A stretch of DNA of 44,602 nt from RGIG7450 sp045648785 (lineage in GTDB: Bacteria > Bacillota > Clostridia > RUG12999). Under the pieces are notes generated by a model. That model searched no databases. It was not told the origin of the DNA and was given only the letters and a program-made list of their open reading frames with translations. The translations under genes were made by a program, and so were the position numbers. The DNA lies in NCBI GenBank assembly GCA_045648785.1, contig JAZROP010000046.1:1-44602 (forward strand), in the 5' to 3' direction. Shown in pieces: positions 24,672 to 34,400 of this stretch (position 1 is its first letter; each line of letters starts with the position of its first letter).

Positions 24672-24721
24672 GCGAAATGTCTGACGGGGAAGAGTTTCTG
24701 ACCCGAAAGAAAGGAGAAAAT

Positions 24722-26140
24722 ATGTATAATCCAAAATCATTAAAGGCAGAAGAATTTATAAATCACGAAGAAATTCTTGACACTTTAGACTATGCAGAAA
24801 AAAATAAAAATAATCTTGAGCTTGTAGATAAAATAATTGAAAAAGCGGCAGAAAGAAAGGGACTAAGCCACAGGGAGGCATCTGTGCTTTTAGCCTGTGA
24901 GGATGAGGAAAGAATAAAGAGAATTTATGACCTTGCCGAACAGCTTAAAAAGGACTTTTACGGCAATCGGATTGTTATGTTTGCGCCTCTTTATCTGTCC
25001 AACTATTGTGTAAACGGTTGTGTTTACTGCCCCTATCATCATCAGAACAAGCATATTCCGAGAAAAAAACTGAGTTTGGAAGAAGTCGAAAAGGAAGTAA
25101 TTGCTCTGCAGGATATGGGTCACAAACGCCTTGCAATTGAGGCGGGGGAGGACCCGGTTAATAACCCTATTGAATATATCATTGACTGCATAAAAACCAT
25201 TTATAAAATAAAACATAAAAATGGTGCAATTCGCAGGGTAAATGTGAATATAGCAGCGACCACCGTGGAAAACTACCGAAAGCTTAAAGAAGCGGAAATC
25301 GGCACATATATTCTGTTCCAGGAAACCTATCATAAAGAAAGCTATGAAAAGCTTCATCCGACAGGTCCCAAACACGATTATGCTTACCATACTGAGGCAA
25401 TGGACAGAGCTATGGAAGGCGGAATTGACGATGTAGGACTGGGTGTTCTTTTCGGTCTTGAGCTCTATAAATATGAATTTGCGGGACTTTTAATGCACGC
25501 AGAGCACCTTGAAGCTGTGCACGGTGTTGGTCCGCATACAATCAGCGTTCCGCGAATTAAAAAGGCGGACGATATTGACCCGACCACCTTTGATAATGGC
25601 ATTTCTGACGAAATTTTTGCAAAACTTTGTGCGCTTATACGCCTTGCTGTGCCTTATACAGGAATGATTATTTCCACGAGAGAAAGCAAGGAAGTGCGAG
25701 AAAAGGTTATCCGTCTTGGTGTTTCACAGATAAGCGGCGCATCACGCACAAGCGTGGGCGGTTACTGTGAGCCTGAACCGGAGGATGAAAACTCCGAACA
25801 GTTTGATGTTAGCGACAAAAGAACGCTTGATGAGGTGGTAAACTGGCTGATGAGACTGGGGTATATCCCGTCTTTCTGTACGGCGTGTTATCGTGAGGGC
25901 AGAACAGGGGACAGATTCATGCAGCTTTGCAAAACAGGGCAGATACAAAACTGCTGTCACCCAAATGCACTTATGACGCTTAAGGAATTCCTGATGGACT
26001 ACGCATCTGAGGATACAAGGAAAATTGGCAATGAGCTTATAATGAAAGAGATTTCCAATATCCCCAACGAAAAGGTGAGAGAAATTGCAACCGAAAGGCT
26101 GAAACTCATTGAGAACAATGTCCGTGATTTCAGATTTTAG
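24722..26140 (+). CDS. hydG: [FeFe] hydrogenase maturase HydG, radical SAM tyrosine lyase
   Basis: 472 aa. N-terminal radical SAM motif CVNGCVYC (near residue 96) and a C-terminal auxiliary cluster motif CTAC followed after 22 residues by Cys (CX2CX22C, near 385-411), both diagnostic of HydG. It cleaves tyrosine to make the CO and CN ligands of the H-cluster. The ATG at 24722 has AAAGGAG upstream; an in-frame start at 24638 overlaps hydE and is not needed. Confidence 0.95.
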   Translation: MYNPKSLKAEEFINHEEILDTLDYAEKNKNNLELVDKIIEKAAERKGLSHREASVLLACEDEERIKRIYDLAEQLKKDFYGNRIVMFAPLYLSNYCVNGCVYCPYHHQNKHIPRKKLSLEEVEKEVIALQDMGHKRLAIEAGEDPVNNPIEYIIDCIKTIYKIKHKNGAIRRVNVNIAATTVENYRKLKEAEIGTYILFQETYHKESYEKLHPTGPKHDYAYHTEAMDRAMEGGIDDVGLGVLFGLELYKYEFAGLLMHAEHLEAVHGVGPHTISVPRIKKADDIDPTTFDNGISDEIFAKLCALIRLAVPYTGMIISTRESKEVREKVIRLGVSQISGASRTSVGGYCEPEPEDENSEQFDVSDKRTLDEVVNWLMRLGYIPSFCTACYREGRTGDRFMQLCKTGQIQNCCHPNALMTLKEFLMDYASEDTRKIGNELIMKEISNIPNEKVREIATERLKLIENNVRDFRF

Positions 26141-26149
26141 GTGAATAAT

Positions 26150-27331
26150 ATGAGTTTAAATGTAACACCGGCTGCCGAAAGAATTCATATTGGCATTTTC
26201 GGCAGGACAAATTCGGGAAAATCAAGCTTAGTAAATGCAATTACAGGGCAAAATCTTGCGATTGTGTCTGACCATGCCGGCACAACAACCGACCCGGTTT
26301 ATAAAAATATGGAGCTGTTACCCCTTGGACCAGTAACAATTATTGATACCGCCGGGCTTGACGATGAGGGTGAGCTTGGCAAAAAGAGGGTTGAGAAAAC
26401 CTACACTGTTTTAAATAAGACGGACATTGCCATTGTCTGTACCGATATTAAGAATGGGGTAGAGGAGTCAGAAAAAGAGCTTATTTCCCAAATTGAAAAG
26501 AAAAAAATTCCATTTGTACTTGTAAGAAACAAGTTGGATACAGCAAATGCGGTCAAGGCAGAATATAAGTATGATATTTGCGTCAGTGCAAAAACGGGGG
26601 AGAATATAGAAAAATTAAAAAATCTTCTGGGAACTTTCGCAAAAAAAGAGCCTGACAAACGCCTTGTGGGGGATATTATTGCGCCCGGTGATTTGGTTGT
26701 GCTCGTAATACCAATAGATGCGTCCGCACCCAAAGGTAGACTTATTCTGCCTCAGCAGCAGACCATTCGTGACATTTTGGAATCTGGAGCAAATGCCCTT
26801 TGTGTGCGAGACACCGAACTTGCCGACACGCTGGCGAAAATAGGCAAACCGGACCTTGTTATTACCGATTCGCAGGCATTTAAAAAGGTAGCAAAGATTG
26901 TTCCTGAGGATGTGCCAATGACATCATTTTCCATATTGTTTTCCCGTTACAAAGGGGAACTTTGGCAGATGTCTGAGGCTGCATCAGCAGTTGATTTGTT
27001 AGATGACGGTGACTCGGTTTTAATTGCCGAGGGTTGTACCCATCACAGACAATGTGAGGATATAGGCACAGTTAAAATCCCACGATGGATTTTGGAAAAA
27101 ACAGGGAAAAAACTTAATTTTGATTTTGTCAGCGGTGGAGATTTTCCGCGGGAATTTAAGAAATATAAGCTTGTGGTACATTGTGGTGGGTGCACACTGC
27201 CTGAAACGGAAGTGAAAAGCAGAATTGCATCGGCAACAGCGGCAGGCGTTCCCGTTACCAATTACGGAATACTGATTGCTTACCTGAACGGAATACTCCA
27301 GAGAAGTATATTGCCTTTAAGAAAGGATTGA
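26150..27331 (+). CDS. hydF: [FeFe] hydrogenase maturation GTPase HydF
   Basis: 393 aa. N-terminal G domain with GRTNSGKSS (18-26), DTAGLDD, and RNKLD; dimerisation region; and a C-terminal Fe-S-binding domain with CTHH and, about 45 residues on, HCGGC (CxH...HCxxC). HydF is the scaffold that carries the 2Fe subcluster to HydA. ATG at 26150 preferred with AGGTGA upstream; an in-frame GTG at 26141 coincides with that site. Confidence 0.94.
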   Translation: MSLNVTPAAERIHIGIFGRTNSGKSSLVNAITGQNLAIVSDHAGTTTDPVYKNMELLPLGPVTIIDTAGLDDEGELGKKRVEKTYTVLNKTDIAIVCTDIKNGVEESEKELISQIEKKKIPFVLVRNKLDTANAVKAEYKYDICVSAKTGENIEKLKNLLGTFAKKEPDKRLVGDIIAPGDLVVLVIPIDASAPKGRLILPQQQTIRDILESGANALCVRDTELADTLAKIGKPDLVITDSQAFKKVAKIVPEDVPMTSFSILFSRYKGELWQMSEAASAVDLLDDGDSVLIAEGCTHHRQCEDIGTVKIPRWILEKTGKKLNFDFVSGGDFPREFKKYKLVVHCGGCTLPETEVKSRIASATAAGVPVTNYGILIAYLNGILQRSILPLRKD

Positions 27332-27335
27332 TTAT

Positions 27336-28112
27336 ATGAAAGAACTTAGAGAAAAAAAGGGGTTTATATGCGATATGGATGGTGTTATCTATCATGGTAA
27401 CAACATTCTTGACGGCGTAATTCCCTTTGTTGACTGGTTACTTAAAGAAAATAAAAACTTTCTCTTTTTAACTAACAGCTCGGAAAGAACACCCAAAGAG
27501 CTTTCGGAAAAGCTTAAAAGACTTGGTCTTGAAGTACCTGAAAAGCATTTCTATACCAGTGCTCAGGCAACAGCAAGCTTTCTTGCAAACCAGAATCCCG
27601 GTTGCAGCGCTTATGTAATAGGCGAAGCAGGACTTATGAATGCTCTTTATGAACAGGGAATTTATATGAACGATGTCAACCCCGACTATGTTGTCGTGGG
27701 AGAAACCCGTTCTTACAGCTTTGAAAAAATTGAAAAAGCGGTTGGACTGGTGAATAAAGGTGCAAAGCTTATTGGAACAAACCCCGACACAACAGGCCCT
27801 ACCGAGGTAGGAATTGTTCCTGCGACGGGCGCGCTTGTTGCTCCAATTGAAATTGCAACCGGCAAAAAAGCATATTTTGTGGGAAAACCAAACCCTCTTA
27901 TGCTCCGCCATGCAATGAAAATCTTAGAATGTCACAGTCACGAAACAGTTATGATTGGTGACAGAATGGACACCGATATTATTGCCGGTGTTGAAACTGC
28001 GGTTGAAACTGTTCTTGTTTTAAGCGGCGTAACAACTGAAGAAATGATAGGACAGTTCCCCTACAGACCGCGTCATATTTTAAAAGGCGTGGGCAATATA
28101 TTGGACGATTAA
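27336..28112 (+). CDS. HAD-superfamily phosphatase, NagD-like (subfamily IIA)
   Basis: 258 aa. Motif I CDMDGVIYHGN, motif II FLTNSSERT, motif III lysine in FVGKPNPLM, and motif IV MIGDRMDTDIIAG. NagD-like enzymes hydrolyse small phosphate esters such as nucleotide monophosphates or phosphoglycolate; the substrate is not predictable here. Four bases after hydF, so likely the last gene of the serS-hydEGF transcript, although there is no obvious link to hydrogenase assembly. Confidence 0.9.
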   Translation: MKELREKKGFICDMDGVIYHGNNILDGVIPFVDWLLKENKNFLFLTNSSERTPKELSEKLKRLGLEVPEKHFYTSAQATASFLANQNPGCSAYVIGEAGLMNALYEQGIYMNDVNPDYVVVGETRSYSFEKIEKAVGLVNKGAKLIGTNPDTTGPTEVGIVPATGALVAPIEIATGKKAYFVGKPNPLMLRHAMKILECHSHETVMIGDRMDTDIIAGVETAVETVLVLSGVTTEEMIGQFPYRPRHILKGVGNILDD

Positions 28113-28121
28113 CAGCAAAAA

Positions 28122-28150
28122 AGCCATCCTGTTGGATGGCTATTCATTTT
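28122..28150 (+). terminator. Terminator after the HAD gene (weak T tract)
   Basis: AGCCATCC (28122-28129) pairs with GGATGGCT (28134-28141) around TGTT, followed by ATTCATTTTATT. The gap 28151-28272 up to spoIIP contains only a small hairpin (GCTTG-CAT-CAAGC near 28194) that could end spoIIP on the minus strand. Confidence 0.6.
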
Positions 28151-28272
28151 ATTGTAAAACAATCAAGGTGGTGGGTTTGGTTGTTATTTTATGCTTGCAT
28201 CAAGCAATGTCAGGGCACTGAGATATTCCCGAAAAAATTTCCCGACTAAATGTGAAAATGTAAAAAGGTAAT

Positions 28273-29391
28273 TTATTTATAAAATTCAATAACATTTTCC
28301 ACCGCGTTTGCGATATATTTCACCGATGCAATCGCCTCCTCAATTGTATTTGCCCCGGTGCCCACCTCCAGTATCACCGCTCCGGGGGCAGTATGTCCGT
28401 TAAACCGGGAGGTTCTGAGGTTTATCGGACGAGCAAAATTTTCCTCTTCCTCAAGCAGAAATTTTTGAAAATGTGTAGCAAATTTAAGGTTTGTCCTCCA
28501 TTCCTTGTGCTTTAGTCCAAGTTCGTCGGTGCCTACCACAAGCATCACCTGTGCCACTTTTTCACCATTAATGGTAGTGGTAAGTTTAGTTTTTACACCC
28601 TCACTGTTAATTATTGAATCCCGGTGCAAATCAAGCACAATTTTTGTTTGAGGGTTTTCTGCCAGTGCCGCCTCAACAGCCTTGCAGGAGCGTGCATAGG
28701 AATTGTTATATTCCGGATAATCAAAAAGGTCGGTGATGTGCTCACATTTTATGCCCTTTTTTTCAAGTTCCTTTTTGAGTTCTTTGCCAATTCGTATCAT
28801 ATTGTAATCGGTATTGGTGGTTCTGTCCTCGGAAGTATGACTAAAATTATATTTTTGGGTTGGCGAATAGCTTTCGGTGGTGTGAGAATGGACAATCAGC
28901 ACAGACACCCCCTTTTTTTCTAGCTTAAAAGCCGGGGAGCTAGAAATATCCTCTGCCGATATAGCATAAGAGGTTTCGTTATTTATAGTAATTTTGCCAT
29001 TTGCGGCGGTCTTGCCCCCGCCTGAACTGACAGTTTTTTCAAGCACATTTTGTTCTTTCTTTTTTTCAGCCAGAGGCATATCCTCTATATAAGACGGTTT
29101 TTCGTCATCGTAGGCAAAGTTTCCTGAAATTGTCCCAGCGACGGTGGCGGCATCGGCAAAATTTCCGCCTAATAGTAAATCTGCAAGCTCGCCTGCATAA
29201 TCAATAATACTTTTGGTTTTATAAATATATTCTCTCTTTTCGGCATCCACAGAAAGCACATAGTTTGAAGTAATTCTCGGGCGAATAAATGCTGCAAGGG
29301 TCTGTGCACAGAAACAGACGGCAAAAGCAAGCGAAAGCATTCCAGCCGATTTAAGGCAAAATAATCTGAATTTGCGACTGTCTTTTGGCAT
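28273..29391 (-). CDS. spoIIP: Stage II sporulation protein P, peptidoglycan amidase/endopeptidase
   Basis: 372 aa. A single N-terminal membrane anchor (LKSAGMLSLAFAVCFCAQTLAAFI), a spacer, and the SpoIIP catalytic domain with VSVLIVHSHTTESY, VLDLHRDS and VILEVGTGANT. SpoIIP works with SpoIID and SpoIIM to thin septal peptidoglycan during engulfment. The ATG at 29391 follows AAAGGGGGG; an upstream in-frame start at 29442 would run through the promoter. Together with Spo0A it supports a spore-forming lifestyle. It is transcribed against the flanking housekeeping genes. Confidence 0.94.
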   Translation of the reverse strand: MPKDSRKFRLFCLKSAGMLSLAFAVCFCAQTLAAFIRPRITSNYVLSVDAEKREYIYKTKSIIDYAGELADLLLGGNFADAATVAGTISGNFAYDDEKPSYIEDMPLAEKKKEQNVLEKTVSSGGGKTAANGKITINNETSYAISAEDISSSPAFKLEKKGVSVLIVHSHTTESYSPTQKYNFSHTSEDRTTNTDYNMIRIGKELKKELEKKGIKCEHITDLFDYPEYNNSYARSCKAVEAALAENPQTKIVLDLHRDSIINSEGVKTKLTTTINGEKVAQVMLVVGTDELGLKHKEWRTNLKFATHFQKFLLEEEENFARPINLRTSRFNGHTAPGAVILEVGTGANTIEEAIASVKYIANAVENVIEFYK

Positions 29392-29412
29392 TTTTATCCC
29401 CCCTTTCCTAAA

Positions 29413-29441
29413 AATATATGCGTAAGGTGGACAAAATATCA
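29413..29441 (-). promoter_or_regulatory. Candidate sigma-E promoter of spoIIP
   Basis: Reading minus: TGATATT (29435-29441), 14 bp, CATATATT (29413-29420). This resembles the sigma-E pattern KMATATT-N14-CATACAHT, and spoIIP belongs to the sigma-E regulon in Bacillus. Confidence 0.5.
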
Positions 29442-29449
29442 AAAAAAGC

Positions 29450-29478
29450 TTGACTTTCAGGCAAACCTGTTATATAAT
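29450..29478 (+). promoter_or_regulatory. Sigma-A promoter of rpsF-ssb-rpsR
   Basis: TTGACT (29450-29455), 17 bp, TATAAT (29473-29478). It is divergent from, and only eight base pairs away from, the candidate sigma-E -35 of spoIIP. Confidence 0.82.
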
Positions 29479-29497
29479 TGTAAAGCTATTATTCCTT

Positions 29498-29519
29498 ACC
29501 GCAGGGAATGTTCTGCGGT
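29498..29519 (+). promoter_or_regulatory. Leader hairpin upstream of rpsF, candidate S6:S18 autoregulatory site
   Basis: ACCGCAG (29498-29504) pairs with CTGCGGT (29513-29519), loop GGAATGTT. S6-S18 leaders in many bacteria use a stem with an exposed CCG for autogenous control; a CCG is present in this stem, but I cannot confirm the consensus fold. Confidence 0.4.
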
Positions 29520-29545
29520 CAAAAGTCCATAAGGAGGTGAAAAAA

Positions 29546-29839
29546 ATGACTGAAATTAAAAGAGCTTATGAGACAATATTTGTTCTCGATGCAACTCTCG
29601 GCGAAGAGGCTATTGAAAACCTCACAGCTAAGTTCAAGTCATTAATCGAAAGCAACGCTACCATCGACAGCATTGATGTTTGGGGTAAAAGAAGACTTGC
29701 TTACGAAATTAATGACAGAACAGAAGGTCACTATGTGCTCGTAAACTTCACATCTGCTCCCGAGTTCCCCAAAGAACTTGAGCGTGTTTACGGTATCACA
29801 GACGGCGTTCTCCGTTCAATCGTTATCGTAAAAGAATAA
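29546..29839 (+). CDS. rpsF: 30S ribosomal protein S6
   Basis: 97 aa, standard bS6: YETIFVLDATLGEEAIENL, then WGKRRLAYEINDRTEGHYVLVNF. ATG at 29546 after AAGGAGGTG; the longer in-frame opening from 29450 is leader and promoter. First gene of the conserved rpsF-ssb-rpsR operon; S6 binds S18 in the platform of the small subunit. Confidence 0.97.
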   Translation: MTEIKRAYETIFVLDATLGEEAIENLTAKFKSLIESNATIDSIDVWGKRRLAYEINDRTEGHYVLVNFTSAPEFPKELERVYGITDGVLRSIVIVKE

Positions 29840-29854
29840 GGAGGAGAGCTAAAG

Positions 29855-30295
29855 ATGCTTAACAAAGTAATTCTTATGGGTCGCTTAACGCGTGACCCCG
29901 ATTTTAAAGCGACTCCATCCGGCACAAGTGTTTGTAATTTTTCTCTTGCTGTTGACAGAGATTTTGTTCGTCAGGGAGAGGAAAGACAGACAGATTTTAT
30001 CAACATTGTAACATTTGGATCAAGAGCGGAGTTTGTTTCCCGCTATTTCCATAAAGGTCAGCTTGTTGCTGTATGCGGACGCATTCAGACAAGAAGCTGG
30101 GACGATACACAGACAGGTCAGAAGAGATATGCTACAGATGTTGTTGCAGACGAGGTTCATTTTGCTGAACCAAAGCGTGACGGCGTTTCTGCAGCACCTC
30201 AGGCAGACCCGTATATGCAGCAGCCTGCTCCGCAGGGTTTTGGAGCTCCCACAGGGTTCTCCGCTGCAGTTGATGATGACCAGCTGCCCTTTTAA
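29855..30295 (+). CDS. ssb: Single-stranded DNA-binding protein
   Basis: 146 aa. N-terminal OB fold (LNKVILMGRLTRDPDFKATPSGTSV, DFINIVTFG) and a flexible Gln/Pro-rich tail ending DDDQLPF, the acidic tip that recruits partner proteins. RBS AAGGAGGAG. Between the two ribosomal protein genes as in most Firmicutes. Confidence 0.97.
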   Translation: MLNKVILMGRLTRDPDFKATPSGTSVCNFSLAVDRDFVRQGEERQTDFINIVTFGSRAEFVSRYFHKGQLVAVCGRIQTRSWDDTQTGQKRYATDVVADEVHFAEPKRDGVSAAPQADPYMQQPAPQGFGAPTGFSAAVDDDQLPF

Positions 30296-30333
30296 TGTTG
30301 ATTTTACCTAAAATTCTATAAGGAGGAAATATC

Positions 30334-30582
30334 ATGGCTGACAAAGAAAGAATGGACAGACCTCATGGCAGACGCACAAGGAAAAAAGTTTGTGCTTTCT
30401 GTGCTGATAAGGTTGAATCTATCGATTATAAAGATGTTGCAAAGCTCCGCAAATATGTTTCTGAAAGAGGCAAGATTCTTCCCAGAAGAATCACAGGCTG
30501 CTGCGCAAAACATCAGCGTCAGGTAACTACCGCTATTAAAAGAGCAAGAATGATTGCACTTTTACCTTTCTCGGTAGACTAA
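30334..30582 (+). CDS. rpsR: 30S ribosomal protein S18, zinc-binding form
   Basis: 82 aa bS18. It keeps a full set of metal ligands, CAFC and CCAKH, so it is the zinc-containing (C+) type. Conserved KDVAKLRKYVSERGKILPRRITG. RBS AAGGAGG. Last gene of the operon, ended by a strong hairpin. Confidence 0.97.
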   Translation: MADKERMDRPHGRRTRKKVCAFCADKVESIDYKDVAKLRKYVSERGKILPRRITGCCAKHQRQVTTAIKRARMIALLPFSVD

Positions 30583-30593
30583 TTACAAAATTT

Positions 30594-30620
30594 AAGCCGC
30601 ATCTTTTGATGCGGCTTTAT
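30594..30620. terminator. Terminator between rpsR and rnhB
   Basis: AAGCCGCATC (30594-30603) pairs with GATGCGGCTT (30608-30617) around TTTT, followed on the plus side by TATTGTTAT. The A-rich flank before it could serve the convergent rnhB on the minus strand. Confidence 0.85.
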
Positions 30621-30622
30621 TG

Positions 30623-31345
30623 TTATATAAAATTCTTTATAAATGTTTTTCTGTGAATGGGGCAGGGACCATATTTTTTTATCGCTTCAATGTGGTCTGC
30701 CGTGCCATAGCCCTTATTTTTTGCAAATCCGTACAGAGGATAGATGTCGTCCATCTGCTTTATGTATCTGTCCCTTGTCACTTTGGCAAGAATAGATGCC
30801 GCAGCAATTGCCATACTTTTGGAATCCCCCTTTATCACATATTCTGCCGGGATGTCAGTTTGAGGCAGAGCATTTCCGTCTACGAGAAGCTTGTCAGGAC
30901 GGATAGGGAGGCCTTCCGCTGCCTTTTTCATAGCATCAAGAGTTGCATTGCGGATGTTTATTCTGTCAATGGTTTCGCAGTCGGCATAAACAATGTTGTA
31001 ATATAGTGCCTTGTGAGTGATAATATCATAAAGCTCTTCGCGCTTTTTCTCGCTGAGTTTTTTGGAGTCATTAAGCCCCTCAATCACTAGAGTTTCGGGT
31101 AAAATTACTGCGGCGGTGTAAACATGTCCGGCAAGGGGACCTCTTCCTGCCTCGTCAACACCGGCAACAAGAGTGCCTTTTGACAGGTCAAATTGCCTCA
31201 TGGCGAGGACTCTGTTATATTCCTCAAGTCTTTTTATCATAGATGGGGGAATTTCCTCTCCCTCGGTAAAAAGCCTTGCCGTTTCCGATACGAACTGTTC
31301 ACCCGGCAGAGATTTTAAATATTTCAACATTTCGCTTTTTTTCAT
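30623..31345 (-). CDS. rnhB: Ribonuclease HII
   Basis: 240 aa. An N-terminal helical extension (about 1-60, common in Firmicutes RNase HII) and a catalytic domain with GVDEAGRGPLAGHVYTAAV, LNDSKKLSEKKR and GDSKSMAIAAASILAKVTRD. It removes ribonucleotides embedded in DNA. Several close starts exist (GTG 31354, ATG 31351, ATG 31345); the last is the one spaced correctly after GAAGTG. Confidence 0.94.
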   Translation of the reverse strand: MKKSEMLKYLKSLPGEQFVSETARLFTEGEEIPPSMIKRLEEYNRVLAMRQFDLSKGTLVAGVDEAGRGPLAGHVYTAAVILPETLVIEGLNDSKKLSEKKREELYDIITHKALYYNIVYADCETIDRINIRNATLDAMKKAAEGLPIRPDKLLVDGNALPQTDIPAEYVIKGDSKSMAIAAASILAKVTRDRYIKQMDDIYPLYGFAKNKGYGTADHIEAIKKYGPCPIHRKTFIKNFI

Positions 31346-31427
31346 TTTCATCACTTCTTGTCCGATAATTTACTTAGAAATATTTTATCATAAGGTGTGA
31401 TTTGTGTCAATTTTTTGTCGGTTGCTA

Positions 31428-31456
31428 TTGTAAAAAACAATTAAATATGATATCAT
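31428..31456 (+). promoter_or_regulatory. polC promoter
   Basis: TTGTAA (31428-31433), 17 bp, TATCAT (31451-31456) with TGA before the -10. Moderate match to sigma-A. Confidence 0.55.
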
Positions 31457-31487
31457 TATATTAATACTTTTAACTGAGGAATTTATT

Positions 31488-34400
31488 ATGCCGCCTATTA
31501 CAGATTTAATTGCCGATAACGGCAAAATAAGTGATATTGAGAATATAGAAGTTGTCCGCGCCTGTCTTTATTCGGCAGGGAAAAAACTGGAACTTTTTAT
31601 AAAACCGCCCCATTTTTTGAGTGAAAAGGAAAAGGCGGTCATTTGCTCGTCTTTAAAAAAGGAATACCCGGGAATAGCGGTGTTGTGCCACTATGATTAT
31701 TCACAGCTTGAACTTGGCGACAGAGAACTAGAAACATATTTTCCGCATCTTGTGGCAAGACTTGCGGAAAAATATTCTATTGCCCATTGCCTTCTTTCGG
31801 ATGCAGATAAACATATAAAAGGAAATACAATTGAGATTATAGCCAAAAATCAGGGGATTGACATATTAAATTCAGGCGGATGCACAGCAATTTTAAAATC
31901 TGTTTTGTTTGAGGAAACGAGAAAAAATTATGAGATTGTTCTCAGGACAGCAGACGGGCCCATGCCCGAACTACCCAATCCGGAGGATTTTGTATCTATG
32001 CCGGCACCTGTGCAGGAGGTTGCGTCCTCATCTGAGGCGATAATTCCGCCACCCGAAATAGAGCTTCCCCCTCCGCCTAAAGCGGAGTACAGCGCCATTT
32101 TAAAGGGCAGAAAAATTTTTGATGCAGAGCCGGTGCAGATTATTTCTATCACAGGAGCTGCAAATGATGTTGTTATCCGCGGCGATGTTTTATTTGTGGA
32201 AACAAAGGAAACAAAAAGCGGCAGAATTATTTTGTCATTTGCAGTAACCGATTACACAAGCTCAATAAAAATAAAATCCTTTGAGGGCGCAAAGCTTGAT
32301 GCCGAGGAAGATAAAAAAGAAAAAGCCGCTGCAAAGCTTGATAAAATACTTGGTGGACTTAAAAAAGGTGCATATGTTGCCGTAAGCGGCAGAGTAACTT
32401 TTGATGAGTTTGACAAAGAACTTGTTCTTATGGCATCAAACATAAACTTGCTTGAGAAAGAGGTTGTTACCGATAATGCAGAGGTTAAGCGAGTAGAGCT
32501 ACATCTGCACACAAAAATGTCTGCAATGGACGGCGTTTCCACTGCAAAAGCACTTGTTAACCGTGCTGCCGACTGGGGACATTCTGCAATTGCCATCACC
32601 GACCACGGTGTTGCTCAGGCTTTCCCTGAGGCGTTTGATACTGCTAGAAAACGCGGGATAAAAGTGCTTTACGGTGTGGAGGGTTATCTTTGCAGTGACG
32701 AGCTTAACATCTCATATAATGTGAAAAAGGATTATACAATAGACTCGTCCTTTGTAGTTTTTGACCTTGAAACCACAGGATTTTCACCGCTAGATGACAG
32801 TATAATTGAGATTGGTGCGGTTAAGGTTGAAAATGGAGAAATTACAGGCAGATATTCTACATTTGTTAATCCACACAGGCATATTCCTGAAAATATAACT
32901 GAAATCACCTCGATTACCGATGAAATGGTTGCCGACGCTCCTGACATTTCAGTTGCGGCAAAAGAATTCGAGGAATTTTCGCAGGGGTGTGTTCTTGTTG
33001 CCCACAACGCCAATTTTGATGTGGGATTTATGAGGGTTGTATATGAAAATCTCGGCATGCCATTTGATTATTGTTATGTAGATACGCTTGAACTGTGCCG
33101 TGCACTTTTCACCGACCAACGCAGGCACGGACTTGCGGCGATGGTTAAATATCTTAATATTACCCTTGATAACCACCATCGTGCAGTGGACGATGCTGAA
33201 GCCACAGCCGAAATTCTGAAAAGATGCTTTACCATTTTAAAAGAGCGTGGGCTCAAGGATATTGAACTTCTCAACACAGAACTGTGTGGCGACAGTAAAA
33301 AGGCAAAATACTATCATTTTATAATGATAGCACAGAATATGACGGGCTTGAGAAATATGTACCACATTATTTCCGAGGCTCATCTCAAGCATTTTTATAA
33401 AAAACCGCTTATACCCAAAAGTCTCATAGAAACATACCGCGAAGGCATAATTCTCGGCAGCGCGTGTGAGGCGGGCGAGGTTTATAAAGCGGTGCTCAAC
33501 GGAAAAAAACAAAAGGAAATTGACAAAATTGCTTCCTTCTATGACTATCTTGAGATTCAGCCGGACGGCAATAATGAATTTATGGTTCGGTCGGGCAGAG
33601 TTTCGGGCAGGGGAGCGCTTCATAAGATAAATAAGAGTATTATTGAAACAGCTGACCGCTTAGGAAAACCTGTTGTTGCAACGGGCGATGTTCATTTTAT
33701 GGACCCGTCAGATGAGGCTTTCCGACGGATACTTATGGATTCTCTCGGATTTGAGGATGCGGATAAGCAAGCTCCGCTTTATCTGCGTACTACCGAGCAG
33801 ATGCTTGAGGAATTTTCCTATCTCGGCAAAGAGCTTGCTTATAAAGTGGTGGTTGAAAACACCAATAAAATTGCCGATATGGTGGAAAATATTCAGCTTC
33901 TGCCCGATGAACCGCACACCCCCGAAATGGATGGTGCAGAAGAGGATATTGTAAATATTTCAACAAAAAGAGCTGTGGAAATTTACGGCGACCCCCTGCC
34001 CGAGCAGGTAAAAAACCGCATGGACAGAGAGCTCGGCTCTATTATAAAACACGGCTTTTCGGTGCTTTATATTATTGCACAGAAGCTTGTGTGGAAATCA
34101 CTATCCGACGGATATCTTGTAGGCTCGCGAGGTTCAGTTGGCTCGTCGTTTATTGCATTTTTGCTTGGTATTACCGAGGTTAATGCACTTCAGCCCCATT
34201 ATGTATGTCCCGAATGTAAACACAGTGAGTTTATAACAGACGGCTCGGCTCCGTCAGGTTGTGATATGGAGGATAAAAACTGTCCTGTCTGCGGCAGTCT
34301 AATGGATAAAAACGGACACGATATTCCCTTTGAAACATTCCTTGGTTTTGACGGCGATAAAGAGCCGGATATTGACCTTAACTTCTCGGGTGACTATCAG

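Noticed and set aside
31928..32599. Minus-strand frames inside polC
   Set aside because: They are antisense to conserved PolC N-terminal and OB regions, with no RBS.
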